The notes under the pieces: model-generated
Database searches by the model: none
Seen by the model: only the letters and a program-made list of their open reading frames with translations
Told to the model about the DNA's origin: nothing
Position numbers and translations under genes: made by a program
Origin: Opisthorchis felineus
Taxonomy: Eukaryota; Platyhelminthes; Trematoda; Opisthorchiida; Opisthorchiidae
Direction: 5' to 3'
Assembly (NCBI GenBank): GCA_004794785.1
Contig: SJOL01009857.1
Location: forward strand, 783,254-847,253
DNA length: 64,000 nucleotides
Part shown: piece by piece, positions 23,032 through 33,700 of the stretch
Layout of the letters: each line of letters begins with the position of its first letter
Numbering within the stretch: the first letter of the stretch is position 1

Positions 23032-23830
23032 TCAGACCCGTTTGTTGTGCAAAAAATAGAGTTGTGTCTGCTGTTGTTGTGCAATCAACTGGTGTTCAGA
23101 GCAATTCGAAATTTCAGTTTCTGAGACAGAGGAGTCAGGTGGTTCCGGTTTAATAAATGAACCATGAAGAGGCTGCAATTGCTGATGTCCTGATACTCGA
23201 GCGCCGAAATCTACTGACGGCGCCAGGTGATGTAAGGAGACCGTTTCTTCTATGCATTTAGGGTGTCGGACATACGCGTACTCAGCGTTACACTACAGGA
23301 GCTCAACTTCTTCGACTACTTGGTCATACTTCGAAGATCGTGGCGATGGCAACCACTGCGGCAGTGATGTGCCGACTGCGGATTTTTGATTGTGATGAGA
23401 CATTCGCTTGTGTAGGGTGGCATTGGTGGCGATGCACAGCAAGAAAGGAATCGAGTGGAGCGTGTCTTGTAGGACGGTTTCCCGTTGACTGATTTGAAGA
23501 CCTTTTGATCGTAGTGAAAGCGTAATAGCTTTCCACAAAGTTCTATCTAGTCGTTCCACCTGACCTTTCTCTCTTGGGTTGTATGGAGTGGTCCGACTGG
23601 TGGCAACGCTTTTTTCGTGAAAAAGTCGCCTAATCTCATCCGAAATGAATGGTGAACCACGATTAGAATGCACGGAACTAGGCAGACCAAATGTTGCAAG
23701 GAGTAGACGAACTTATATCTGGACACGGATAGGCGAACGGGAAACTGGAATACCTGTCTACTACCGTCAGTGGATATTTCGAGTAGTCGAAGGCAGTGGT
23801 CCTTTAAAGTCAATGCTTAAACGTTCAAAC
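23032..23830 (-). pseudogene. integrase and pol C-terminus (CsRn1-like)
   Basis: LSIDFKGPLPS (first Asp) is followed, in another frame, by MHSNRGSPFISDEIRRLF and ATSRTTPYNPREKGQVERL. In relatives the second catalytic Asp sits where this copy has Asn (HSNRG). An in-frame stop then precedes RHPKCIEETVSLHHLAPS and a tail ending at a TGA at 23,032. The order fits an integrase core followed by its C-terminal domain. It is not functional. Confidence 0.75.
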
Positions 23831-23882
23831 GTTTGTGGTGCTTCAATTAGTGTATCACCAGATGGCTTGAAGTAACGTGGTT

Positions 23883-24479
23883 TTAACTCCGCACACATGA
23901 CATTGCATAGTGACAAGCCGGATGTCCTCTACGTTTTTGGTACAAACGAAATGCATCATGCGTGTTACTCCAGGATGGCATACAGTTGTGTATAACCGGT
24001 TTAGATCCAGCTGAGATGAAGTGTTCGCACAGACACCCGGTGAGAGTGTCAGCGGCTTTGTTTTCGGTGCCTGGTCTGTAGGTTACATCAAAAGAAGAAG
24101 GCGATAACCACCTCCGCCATCGTTGGTTTTTGTCGCTTTTTATTTTCCCTTTTTGTTGTTTGAATACATAAACGCAACGGAGCGCTGAATGGTTACAATC
24201 TTGTAATGGGTCCCAGGTAGGTAATGCTTCCATTTGCGCACTTCTCCGACACTTGCGCGCGCTTCTTTTTCAATAGCAGCCTGATGCTTTTCACTGACAG
24301 ACAGTGTACGTGAGAAAAATGCAACCGGTCTGCCATCTTGGTTGAGTGTAGCGGAAACTGCAACATCAGGGGCATCATTTTCGAGTATCAGATGTATGCT
24401 CGGATCGACGTTAACCACAACTGCATCCACCAACTCTCTTTTGAGCCTTTCAGACACTTTTATAACAGACTAAGTGATT
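23883..24479 (-). pseudogene. RNase H domain (CsRn1-like)
   Basis: The match covers KVSERLKRELVDAVVV, the RNase H start (ILENDAPDVAVSATLNQDG), GRPVAFFSRTLS, EKHQAAIEKEARA, KHYLPG and the later QRWRRWLSPSSFDVTYRPG. In active relatives the first motif reads TDAS and a later one TDQRS; here they read NDAP and TIQRS, so two catalytic acidic sites are damaged. The frame changes once near 24,150. Confidence 0.75.
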
Positions 24480-24492
24480 GGAAAGTTTGTAT

Positions 24493-24690
24493 TGTGAGTG
24501 ATTAGGGGGGGGAGATGGCTCATGGGTTAGAGCGCGAATTTACTGACCGGAAGGTCCGTAGTTCGAACCCGACCTCCGCATCTCGACTTCCCCTGTCTAG
24601 GCTTGGACATTCTGGCAGTATCCCAACCCTCGTGCTTCCTTCTGGTGGCATGGTAACTAGGCACCGAAAGGGTGTTACAACTGAACGATT
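24493..24690 (+). mobile_element. tRNA-derived SINE (copy C) inside CsRn1-like pol
   Basis: Head with A box (TGGCTCATGGGTTAGAGC) and B box (GTTCGAACCC), body CTGTCTAGGCTTGGACA...GGCAGTATCCCAACCC, end near AACTGAACGATT. Flanking 13-mers GGAAAGTTTGTAT (24,480-24,492) and GGATAGTTTTTAT (24,691-24,703) agree at 11 positions and look like a worn target duplication. Pol coding sequence resumes on both sides. Confidence 0.87.
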
Positions 24691-24703
24691 GGATAGTTTT
24701 TAT

Positions 24704-25420
24704 CAGAGAAACGGCTTATCCAAGGAGAATAGTACGCGAGCGAGCCAACTACACGTTGGTGAGTTTTCACATCTTTCGGAACGGGCAGCGGTTGCAACAC
24801 TCTGAAACGTTCAGCGTCTGGTTTGATGATGCCGTCCATAATTTCATAACCAGGGAGTCTGAGTTTAGGGGGCGGAAATCGTGCTTTTATCGTGATTGGA
24901 GGCCATACTTTCGTGCTAGGCCGAGAAAACGCTGGAGATTTCGATCATGTTCTTGATCCTTTTCACAAATGGTTACATTATCCACAAAGGCATATTTTAT
25001 GCTCGTATTATCTCACCAATTATCCTTTGAAGGCACGCCACTCCATTCGTCACTCCGAACGGTATTCGGTGAAATTGATGAACATTGTTGCAAGCCTTAA
25101 AAGCTGTGTAGATTCTGTCACTTTCCGTAATTGATATTTTGATGATACGTACTTTCAACATCAAGCCTGCTGAAAATACGATACTGGCTTATTTTGCTAC
25201 TCATATCCTCAATCCGGACAAGCGTCCAGTTGCGTAAATCGGTTTGTAGTTTGACTATAGTCAACAACCATTCGTTTCTTTTGTCGTTCGTTCGTCGTGA
25301 CGAGCACTTGCGCTCTCCATGGAGACCGACAGTTCAATGATTTGTTGATCGAGTAAACGCTTTACTTCAGAAGCAATGAAAACCTCGTCGTCTGCAGATT
25401 GTCGTATTAACTTTATGGCA
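24704..25420 (-). pseudogene. reverse transcriptase domain (CsRn1-like)
   Basis: From high to low coordinates: VKRLLDQQIIELSVS (RT start), FSRLDVESTYHQ with the first Asp context, FKACNNVHQFHRIPFGVTNG, then VPKDVKTHQRVVGSLAYYSP just before the SINE. Frames shift several times and stops are frequent. I did not find a readable YLDD box; the region where it should be has stops. Confidence 0.7.
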
Positions 25421-25431
25421 ATGGGATTACA

Positions 25432-25626
25432 AAAATATATAAATCGTTCAGCTATAGCATCCTTTCGGTGCCTAGCTGCCATGCCAACAGAAGGAGGCAC
25501 AAGGGCTGGGATGCTGCCAGGTTGCCCAAACATAGACAGGAGCAGTCGAGATACTGAGTTCGGGTTCGAATCATGGACCTTCTACTCCGTAAGCTGGTGC
25601 TTTAACAACTGAGCTGTCTCGACTCA
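25432..25626 (-). mobile_element. tRNA-derived SINE (copy D) inside CsRn1-like pol
   Basis: Minus-strand SINE with B box GGTTCGAATC complement near 25,562, the usual body, and a TTATATATTTT 3' tail. Flanking 12-mers AATGGGATTACA (25,420-25,431) and AATGGGCTCACA (25,627-25,638) differ at two bases. The interrupted pol frame can be followed on both sides (…RCEPI and AIKLIRQS…). Confidence 0.87.
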
Positions 25627-25629
25627 AAT

Positions 25630-26160
25630 GGGCTCACACCTTGGATCAAGATGCACAAACAATGTGAGAGGTTCTATTTTGGCAGCAAGTAGACCACAAA
25701 GTGAGAAATAACGTTTATCACAGTTGAAGGGGATTGTCGGAGATTTGTGGAGTCTAAGAAAATCATGTCCCGGCAGAATATCCACACAGAGATAATGTAA
25801 TTCTGAAAACTTGAAAGAGGGGTACATGTTTTGTTTGTGTTGCAATGTTAATAACCGGTGTCCAAGAGCGAAGCTTTTGTGCTTAATGGATGCCAAAGTG
25901 ACCTCGGTAGTACAGGCCACTGAATACGAGGGACTACATTTTCGGAAGTGAAACTCTCTGAACTACTAGTATCAACAATAGCTAAAAGTGGAACCCCATT
26001 GGCTTTCACATCGGTGACTGCTTTTTTGAGGCACTCGGGGGCCACAGCACTGATGCAAGTTAGTGCACTTAAAAGGGATGAAGTGTTCCTCAAACCAGTA
26101 GTAGATCTTTAGCTGGACACGTATAACGTGGGTAACCAGCATAGCCACAGAAGAAACATG
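25630..26160 (-). pseudogene. zinc knuckle and protease region (CsRn1-like)
   Basis: CFFCGYAGYPRYTCPAKDL near 26,105-26,160 is the nucleic-acid-binding knuckle; the His expected before PR is Tyr here. The protease follows with VPLLAIVDTSSSESF, where the usual DTG reads DTS. The next block FSELHYLCVDILPGHDFL matches the end of the protease (flap to hydrophobic core). Frames change between pieces. Both zinc binding and protease activity are likely lost. Confidence 0.7.
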
Positions 26161-26327
26161 AAGACTCCATACTAACAACAGTCATCTGTTCATGCGATGG
26201 TGCTTGAGAACGTGGAGACATTGGTGGGTTATTCGGTACGGTAGCACAGTGGAGTTGATTGCTCGGCAAAAAGGACTGCGACTATTTTTGTGCTAGTCGG
26301 AAGGATTTTGCATCACCACAGGCGGTT

Positions 26328-26564
26328 TTAAAATCCAGCTAATTGTGTTCCAATAGCCTCTGACAAATGATGTTCGAATAAGGACCGCCAATAAACACCT
26401 AATGTTTCATCGCTATATTCTTCTGCGCTGACAACCGTAAAGCTGCAATCTGGCAACAAATTGCGGAGCTTTTGCACAAATTGATAAAGACTGGAACCCC
26501 CGCCTTGCTTACAAGTATTCAAAAGATGCCGGGTGGATATTTCATATTTCGGTTGTACATACAT
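26328..26564 (-). pseudogene. Gag C-terminal part (CsRn1-like)
   Basis: A 78-codon frame with SLYQFVQKLRNLLPDCSF and VVSAEEYSDETL, wording typical of the gag domain in this clade. The upstream gag is not recognisable because a tRNA-like repeat lies next to it. This fixes the 5' side of the decayed element. Confidence 0.6.
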
Positions 26565-26570
26565 TTCTCA

Positions 26571-26641
26571 GGGGGGCGAACTGGCTCAGTGGTTAGAGCA
26601 AAGGGATACATACTCTTGTCCTCCCGGTTTAATTTTGAGGT
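26571..26641 (+). repeat. tRNA-like SINE head of a different type
   Basis: GAACTGGCTCAGTGGTTAGAGC is a good A box region. The B box position reads GGTTTAATTTT, which is weak. The following body does not match the main SINE family, so this is a separate or heavily worn family. Confidence 0.45.
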
Positions 26642-26649
26642 GGCAAGCC

Positions 26650-26995
26650 GTCTACCGTTTGCCTTCTGGAAGGCAGGCCTGGTGGTGCTAACTTAGGTCC
26701 TCTTGCTTGGTGTATGCCTTCACATGGTCACTTACGTCGTTTACTACTGTATGTCACTAGGCATCTTAGTTATCTTTCACTATCTGGAACATTCACTGTT
26801 GTACACAGTCTGCCCGTGGACACCGTTTTGTGAATAATGATTGTCGGTTTGTGAATATTTTTCATTTCTGGTTTGCTGGGTATGTCGGTCTGCGAGCGCC
26901 AATACGTTTGTCTATGCGATTCGGTATTCCTCATCTACGGACTGTCGCAGGAGAGGATGTCTATCGCAACAACATAAACGACAGAGTGGCACCGT
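26650..26995. other. no gene recognised
   Basis: Short gap between the tRNA-like repeat and the next repeat. Nothing recognisable. Confidence 0.35.
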
Positions 26996-26997
26996 AA

Positions 26998-27170
26998 CGC
27001 ACTACTCATAAGGTGGCTGAAAACTGTTCGTGTTACGTCTAGACAATCTGTTGTAATATTTCGAATGTCGTACCAACCGAAACATGAGGCGACTTGGTGC
27101 GGCACATTCAGTTGAAGGAGACTATCATGAACGAGATATTCTGTTGGATTCAGTTGAGTCCCCTGTCCAA
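26998..27170 (+). repeat. fluke interspersed repeat R1 (copy 1, internally deleted)
   Basis: Starts with GCACTACTCATAAGGTGGCTGAAAA, the end block of R1. A second block (ATGAGGCGACTTGGTGCGGCACATT) matches the one at 28,435. The middle of the repeat is missing. Confidence 0.55.
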
Positions 27171-27425
27171 ACTCAATTCGTATGCAAATGAGAGTATCTG
27201 TCGCACAAAGGGGGTACGTTTTCTAACTCATACACTGCTTGAAACATGGACTTTGTGGTCACCGCTTCCCTCATGTTAGCAGACGGTTTTGATTAAACAA
27301 TCAGTTTGACAAAATACCCAGTGGGGTAGCATACGTATAGGATATTTACCTAACCAGGAACACTTGTACTCTCGGCTGAAATATACTTTGTCTGACGCTA
27401 AACGAGTGTTCACTTTTAGTTTTAG

Positions 27426-27435
27426 CCCCCCCCCC
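27426..27435. repeat. C10 homopolymer upstream of GNPDA
   Basis: Ten C in a row, 48 bases before the GNPDA start codon. It could sit in the 5' UTR; no function is claimed. Confidence 0.8.
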
Positions 27436-27483
27436 TGACCGAGTTGACTAGAATTATTTTTCGGTTCACCACACGCGACCGTC

Positions 27484-27768
27484 ATGCGTCTTTTAATCCT
27501 TGACACCCCGGACGAAGTGGCTGATTGGTGTGCCAAATACGTGATGAAACGTATTCTTGAATTTTCCCCATCGGAAACGCGTTATTTTGTGTTGGGCTTA
27601 CCCACTGGTTCCACACCATTGAACATGTACAAGCGGTTGGTGGAATTCTACAAGGCTGGACAGCTCAGTTTTCGCTATGTCAAGACGTTCAACATGGATG
27701 AATATGTTGGCTTGCCTCAAAATCACCCGGAATCGTATCATTATTACATGTATCATAACTTATTCAAG
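27484..27768 (+). CDS. GNPDA: GNPDA exon 1
   Basis: Codes residues 1-95, including the phosphate-binding loop [10 protein letters not shown] (37-46) and the general-base region FNMDEYVGL with D72. Followed by donor GTAGGT. Confidence 0.97.
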
Positions 27769-30700
27769 GTAGGTATACGTTGTTCGTTTCTAGTTAGTTA
27801 CTGTTTGTGTCCATTAATACCTCAAGCGCGTTCTAGCTTGCCTACCAGGTGCAAGTTAGTTGCCTAACGAAGACAGATCGGATCTGATACATTCAGGTGT
27901 TCGCTATTTTTTCGAGATATTCAGCGGTAATGCCGGTACAGATGTCTAGTAAATCGAGGCCTGATGTGAATCTGCAGCAGCTCAATGTCGACGCCCAATC
28001 CTGTCTTGTTGAACAGACTGCTGCAAAAGATACTCAGTGCGCGGAATTGTTACAGGGACATTTTATCGGGCAGAAGTTTTGCATCACGAAACGTTAGATC
28101 ACATCGTCCAGACGTAACACATCACTCATCGTCATCATCATCACACCACTCATAAGGTTGCTGAGAACTTCGACAGCCCACCACCGGCTTCGCCATTCTT
28201 GGGGCTCATCAAGTAGGCGCAGTCCCCGAGTTTCTGTCAAACTTATGTCCTACTTGAACACAAATTGGACGCAGTTCGCGAGCCACCCTCATTTGCAAAC
28301 TAATTAAATGTTTACAGGAGACTCAGCTGAATCTCTCGTTTATGGTATTGTTCAACTGATTGTGCTGCACAAAGGCACAGCTTATGAGTAGTGTGTTCCG
28401 TCTGAGGTACCCCGAATATCGTCTCCGCTGAAATACGAGGCGACCTTCCTGCAGCACATTAAGTTGAAGAATATCACAAAAGACCGATTCAACTGGGATT
28501 CGGTTGAGCCGCACGTTAAAATTAAATTATCAAATGTGTGTATTTCCCGTATAGGTCATATTGCCAAAATAACCTAACCTAACCTAATGCGAAACGGCAA
28601 TCAGAAGGAAGCTGATGATAACTTTTCCTGCAAAGATTGAACCGGTTTCCTGTGTATGGTGATCTAGTTGTTTTGGTCAAGTGTCGTGTAATCTGTTCTT
28701 AGTGTTCAGTTGGCGATGTGTGATGCCATTACTCTGGGCATTCGTTTTTGCAAATAAAAGCCGTGGCTCTCTTAAGAATTTAAACAAGTCCCACGCAAAC
28801 GAACGCACTGGTAATGGAACTGACGATCCCCCTTAGTGCAGATGGGCTTCTCTGTTACCGTTTTATCTAGCATGTCCTTGGAGTCGGAATTGTGACATCT
28901 ATCGCGTTCATTAAAAGCTCTACTTACTGTTCAGTGCTGTTCATACAACGTCCAAAGTGCAATTCCTCGTTTAGCGCTACCTTCTGCAAGCTTTCATTAA
29001 CCCGTGAGTGTCTCATGTGGTTCGGCTTTCCAGGCTTGCGGGTCGAGTTGCAGGTTAACACGACAAACAGTCATCACATAAGCTCCCTACTTGATGCCCT
29101 CATTTTTGCAAAACATGCAACCTAAGCAGGGATCTTAAACCATTAGAAGATAGATTAACGAACAGCCTGTTGTGGTAAATTCTCCCTTGTGGACGATGTA
29201 TCATACATACAGTAATATGCGGTTATGTAAGTAAACCGAATAAAACTACAAAGTTTCTGAATTCCATTGATTCATCAGAATGTCACACTTAGGCACTGGC
29301 CGATTTCCGTTTCATTCTTACGCCTTTTAGTGTACACCCCCATCAGTGGGCGCAACTTGCATGGGAAAACGTCTTGTAGACGCAAGCGATGACCGGTTTA
29401 ATTGGGCAGACCGCATGGACTCCTCACTGTACAAGTTTGGGTTGTTGAGCCCAATGGCGACAGTTTCGTTCGTGGCTTAGAGGCGACGCCCGACAGCCTT
29501 TGATTATTTCATGGGTCCGTGGTAAATAATTCGGATTGCTTTATCTTTGTTCATCTGGCGGTTCGTATCTCACAGATGTGAGATACCGCTACACCCAGAC
29601 GTAATACTACCAGTATTCTTTCAAGCAGTATGAGAAAGTCACAGCCATTTTGGCCGCGTGAGAAGATTCAGACCATGTCATTGTCAACTGAAGAGTGAGA
29701 GGCTCGAAAATATACCGGAATATTTGTAGCTTGGGTGCGCTTATTAGTGGCTGTTCAAGTGGTCGTTGATCTATTCACCCAGCTTGACAATTAGCTTGCA
29801 AAACGTTTCGTCGCCAAGCGACCTGATATCAGCGCGCGGCGTGAATCGCACCACTTTTAATCAGTTCAGGGGCATTTGGTAGTCGTAATGGAAGGCGTAC
29901 TCCTTGTCTATGACATATTCGGCTCCGGTCAGGTGTGGCGCCATTCCACCTGCGCTAGGTTTCCTCCAGCCACTATTCAGGAACACCCGGATTGTGTTGT
30001 TTCTCTCTGACAAACACCTTGTCGTAAGGCAACCACAAGTATACAAACAGAGGCTGGTGGCGGAGCTTGGTAGTCTGTTTTTCAAATGAAACCTGATAGT
30101 GGGACTGGAAGTGAAACTCGAGCACAGATTAGCTGCGGTATACCTCATATCATTAGAATTTCTCAACCTTCTGGCAATCAGCTTGGTAACGTTTCCTTTG
30201 ACGCGCTTTATTTCAAATGCGTTTGTTTAGTTCTCAGCGTCATGGACTGCATGCTTTCAAATACGAATCGTTCGTGATATGCGTTCTTCCCAAATATGTG
30301 CTCTAAACATATTGCCCCTTTTAATAGACAGTCAGAGGAACATATTTTTACTACCCTCTCACTCAACGATATAACAATAACAATATTGCAACGGAGCGAA
30401 GCGAATAAAGTGGTTATGTTAGTCTGTCTGAGTTTGTTTTCTGTGGATTTTGCATTGTATGGTCTCATCGACCTTTAGAATGTCAGTTTGGCTGTCTGTT
30501 TAACTCAGTTTCAAAAGCAAGTTTGGTGCTAGTGTGAACTGTGTGAACTGACTTGCAACTGTAACACGTCGGTCGGGCATAACTAGTTCTACTTAGAGGG
30601 GACCCAGAAAATGTATTCTAACAACACCGTCAGACTGAACGTTGTTAATACAAAGCGCTAATAGTTCTCTTAGTTCTGGGGTGGGAACGCCAACATCCTT

Positions 30701-33700
30701 GTCAATGTGCTCAATAGGTTCACATACATAGTCTGTTGTTTCACCGTGTGGTACACAACGCCTAGAAAGAGGGAGAACATGACATGCTTATCAAACTTTA
30801 TATACTTGATCTGCTTGGCGACTGTAAATAATCTTTCAAACTTTAAGTCGATACTTCTCTCCTAGCTGGCTCTAGCAGACTAGCTAGCTCATCTGGCCAA
30901 TGGACGATAAGGAGAATTGTACATGCCAAATTTGGTTCCGAAAGGTGTTCCGAGTATGCGCACTTTTGGGAGACTATACAGTTTGGGTGTTGTGCCGGCC
31001 AGTCGAATGCCCTCAAAAATATTTATTAGAATCAATAGCTCCTGATTTCTTAAACCATCGCAATACTTGGGGTACTGTTTTTCACCACCTGTCTTGTCTT
31101 TCTCTGTTACCGTTTTTTTGAAATGTAAATTTACCCGACAGGATGTGATTTATTTTCTCAATATACTCGGATTTATCTATCGGAACGATTCTTTCTTTAT
31201 CACTGGTCATTTGTACACAAACGTTCAAGGTCATCGAAATGTTCTTTTTTAGTCTCGACTTGGCGGGGAAAACAAAATTTGCGTCTAGTGTGAACGGCGA
31301 AAAATTGCCCACGTATCTTTCGGAATAGGATAGAAGCTTTGCGCACGGTGTAGAACGATTAAACTGGCTGGCGAGTTTTCTCACTCTGATAACAATGAGT
31401 CGAACGTATTGAAGTCAGTACGATCGGATACCCATAGGGTTTTGTGTACGCCTTCACACGATGGCTGTTTGCATTACAGTGCGCGAATACTCTCCCAAAC
31501 AGTGACACTCGTGTGAGTGGCCGGTGAGTACGGTGGCTGTCAGATTGTTCCGGTTTCTTCATAAAATTTGCCAGCAGTGCTTCGAGAGCTGCTTCTACTC
31601 TACACGCAGCTTTGTCCCGCCTTCCGCTGTATATGTGGTCAGACGTCTTAGAGTGATTTCTGTAGATACTGAAGGGTCGGTCGCTCGTCCCACATGAATC
31701 GCAGGTGGAGGTCGACGAGATAGACGAAAATGAATCATTTCACTGATGTTTACCGTTACGTCCGAGGGCAAGAATTTCTTCCTTAGTATAATACACATTT
31801 ACTTGTCCATTCTACGCTTCAGTAGGTTGGCGCCGTTTCATAGCTAGGCGAATTAAGAACATTTCCTGCGTAAACCCTCTTTCACTGTTGTTCTTTCGTT
31901 CTGTTCTCATAGCATATTGATATACTGCCTGAAAATGCGCACATATTGGACGGGAATGCTCCAGATTTAGAAGCTGAATGCGCACGGTTTGAGGAAGAAA
32001 TCAAACGTGCGGGAGGCGTCCATTTGTTCATTGGGGGTATCGGACCTGATGGGCACATTGCTTTCAACGAACCCGGTTCCAGTCTAGTCTCCAGAACGAG
32101 ACTGAAAACACTTGCGAAAGAGACAATCGTTGCTAACGCTCGGTTCTTTGATAATGATCTAACCCAAGTAAGTTCTTTTAATAGCAATCAATGTCGGGTT
32201 ACACTTGTCATCCCAATAACGACTAGTAGTCCGGTCGATCGAAAATAGGAAATATCCTTTGCTAATGGGGTTATCTTTTCTTTTACAGTAGTTAGTCCTG
32301 GACACATTGTGGCTCATTCATAAGTTGTGAAGAATTCTTTCTAGCAAACCGCTTTATCGAGGAGAGTTATGGATATTTTTATGATGGGCTGGAATCCTCT
32401 GGATAAGAAAATGGCACGTTTTTGTCTATTATGCATGAGCGCGAAAAATAGTTATCCCCTTGAATGTCATGGTTCCGCAGGTGCTGTCTATCTCATTGCT
32501 GGTTGATGGCACCCGTATAGTTCATATTTGTGAGGTTAAATGTGGGCGAATAGGAGCTTCCGTATAGGCCTTAAATTCTACGTCAAGGTAAGCGAACAAC
32601 TCGTGGTCGATGGCAGCGACGAGGGGGTTCTGTCCGTGATGGCGTGTGCTATGGGAAAGCACGCTACTTATAGTTACATAGTAGTTAAAACTCGATCCCG
32701 AAGAATAGCTGACAGTTACGCTTGTGTTTCTCACTGGAGTCCATACGGTTGCCATGTCGCTTAGCACTATTCTTTTCAAAAGCATGGACAATGTGTTGTC
32801 ATGAATCGTGCAGTAACTGCAAACTGGAGCCATTAGCCAGTCCGCTGATTAGCATCCTGACTTCCTTTCAGAAACCAGCTTGGGTCAAGAGAACCGTTGG
32901 TCTCTGACGCAAACGAATAACAGAAACGTGAGCAGCGTTTTCACCATACACTGATTCCGGCTTAATAGCCTCTATTTTATTTTTTCTAACACACGATCCA
33001 TGCTTCGGAAATTTCTGTATAGCTTTACATATACATAGTTTTATACCTAGCTCTCACCATGTTTATTCCTGCTAACACTCTGTCCGAATGGTAGCCTCTG
33101 CGAACAGACCCCCTTGCGAAAGCTTGTTTCTTGATCCTCAGAAAATAACTGTTCAGCCGTAACTTTCGGTTCATGGCTGGCACGTCACCCGAAGGAAGCA
33201 CGGGGGCTTGGTTGCTGTCAGGCTACCCAAGCCTAGACAGGAGCAGGCGAGATGCAGAGGTTGGGTTCGAAGCATCGACCTTCCGATTAGTAAGTTCGCC
33301 TTAACCACTGAGCTACCTCGAGCACGTTAGCCACTTTAACGGGAATGAACCTGATTCATTTGAAGGTGCATATTCTGGATTGAAAACATGGTGTAAAATA
33401 ACCTCCCATCAGATAAAGGTCTAGTTCTGTTAAGGGAATTCAACCTCACCGCTTACGACATAACATCAAGGTGCTCTCTGTTTTCACTTCCCGTTCTCAC
33501 GTTCACTCATTGTTTTTATTACCATGCATTTCCTATCGGAATCTTTGAGGAAGTCATGATTGTAACCTTAAAGTATGTGCGTTGTTGTTGCTGTTTTTGG
33601 CATATTAAAAACCGAAACAGGCGAATGCTTATGTTGGAAATACAAGGCCCATCAGTGATGTGCAACGAACTATAACGTTGTGTCAGACTATGTCAATCAA

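Larger units (their letters stand above)
22819..26570 (-). mobile_element. CsRn1-like Ty3/gypsy element, decayed and SINE-interrupted
   Basis: Gag, protease, RT, RNase H and integrase remains lie in that order on the minus strand, from about 26,564 down to a stop at 23,032. A purine-rich GGGAGGTG follows, then TGTAGTATATATG, a likely LTR start near 22,976, with AATAAA inside. Protein wording (zinc knuckle CFFCG..., integrase SRTTPYNP, C-terminal ETVSLHHLAP) points to the CsRn1 clade described from flukes. The outer limits of the LTRs are not established. Two SINEs split the pol region. Key catalytic residues are lost in protease, RNase H and integrase. Confidence 0.8.
27769..31912 (+). other. 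GNPDA intron 1
   Basis: 4,144 bp, GT...AG. It holds two R1 repeat pieces in opposite orientation and a Penelope-like fragment on the minus strand. About 28,520-29,850 and 30,180-31,900 show nothing I can name. Confidence 0.9.

Noticed and set aside
28565..28588. Three CCTAA units resembling an insect-type telomere repeat
   Set aside because: Too few units, internal to an intron, and flukes are expected to use TTAGGG.
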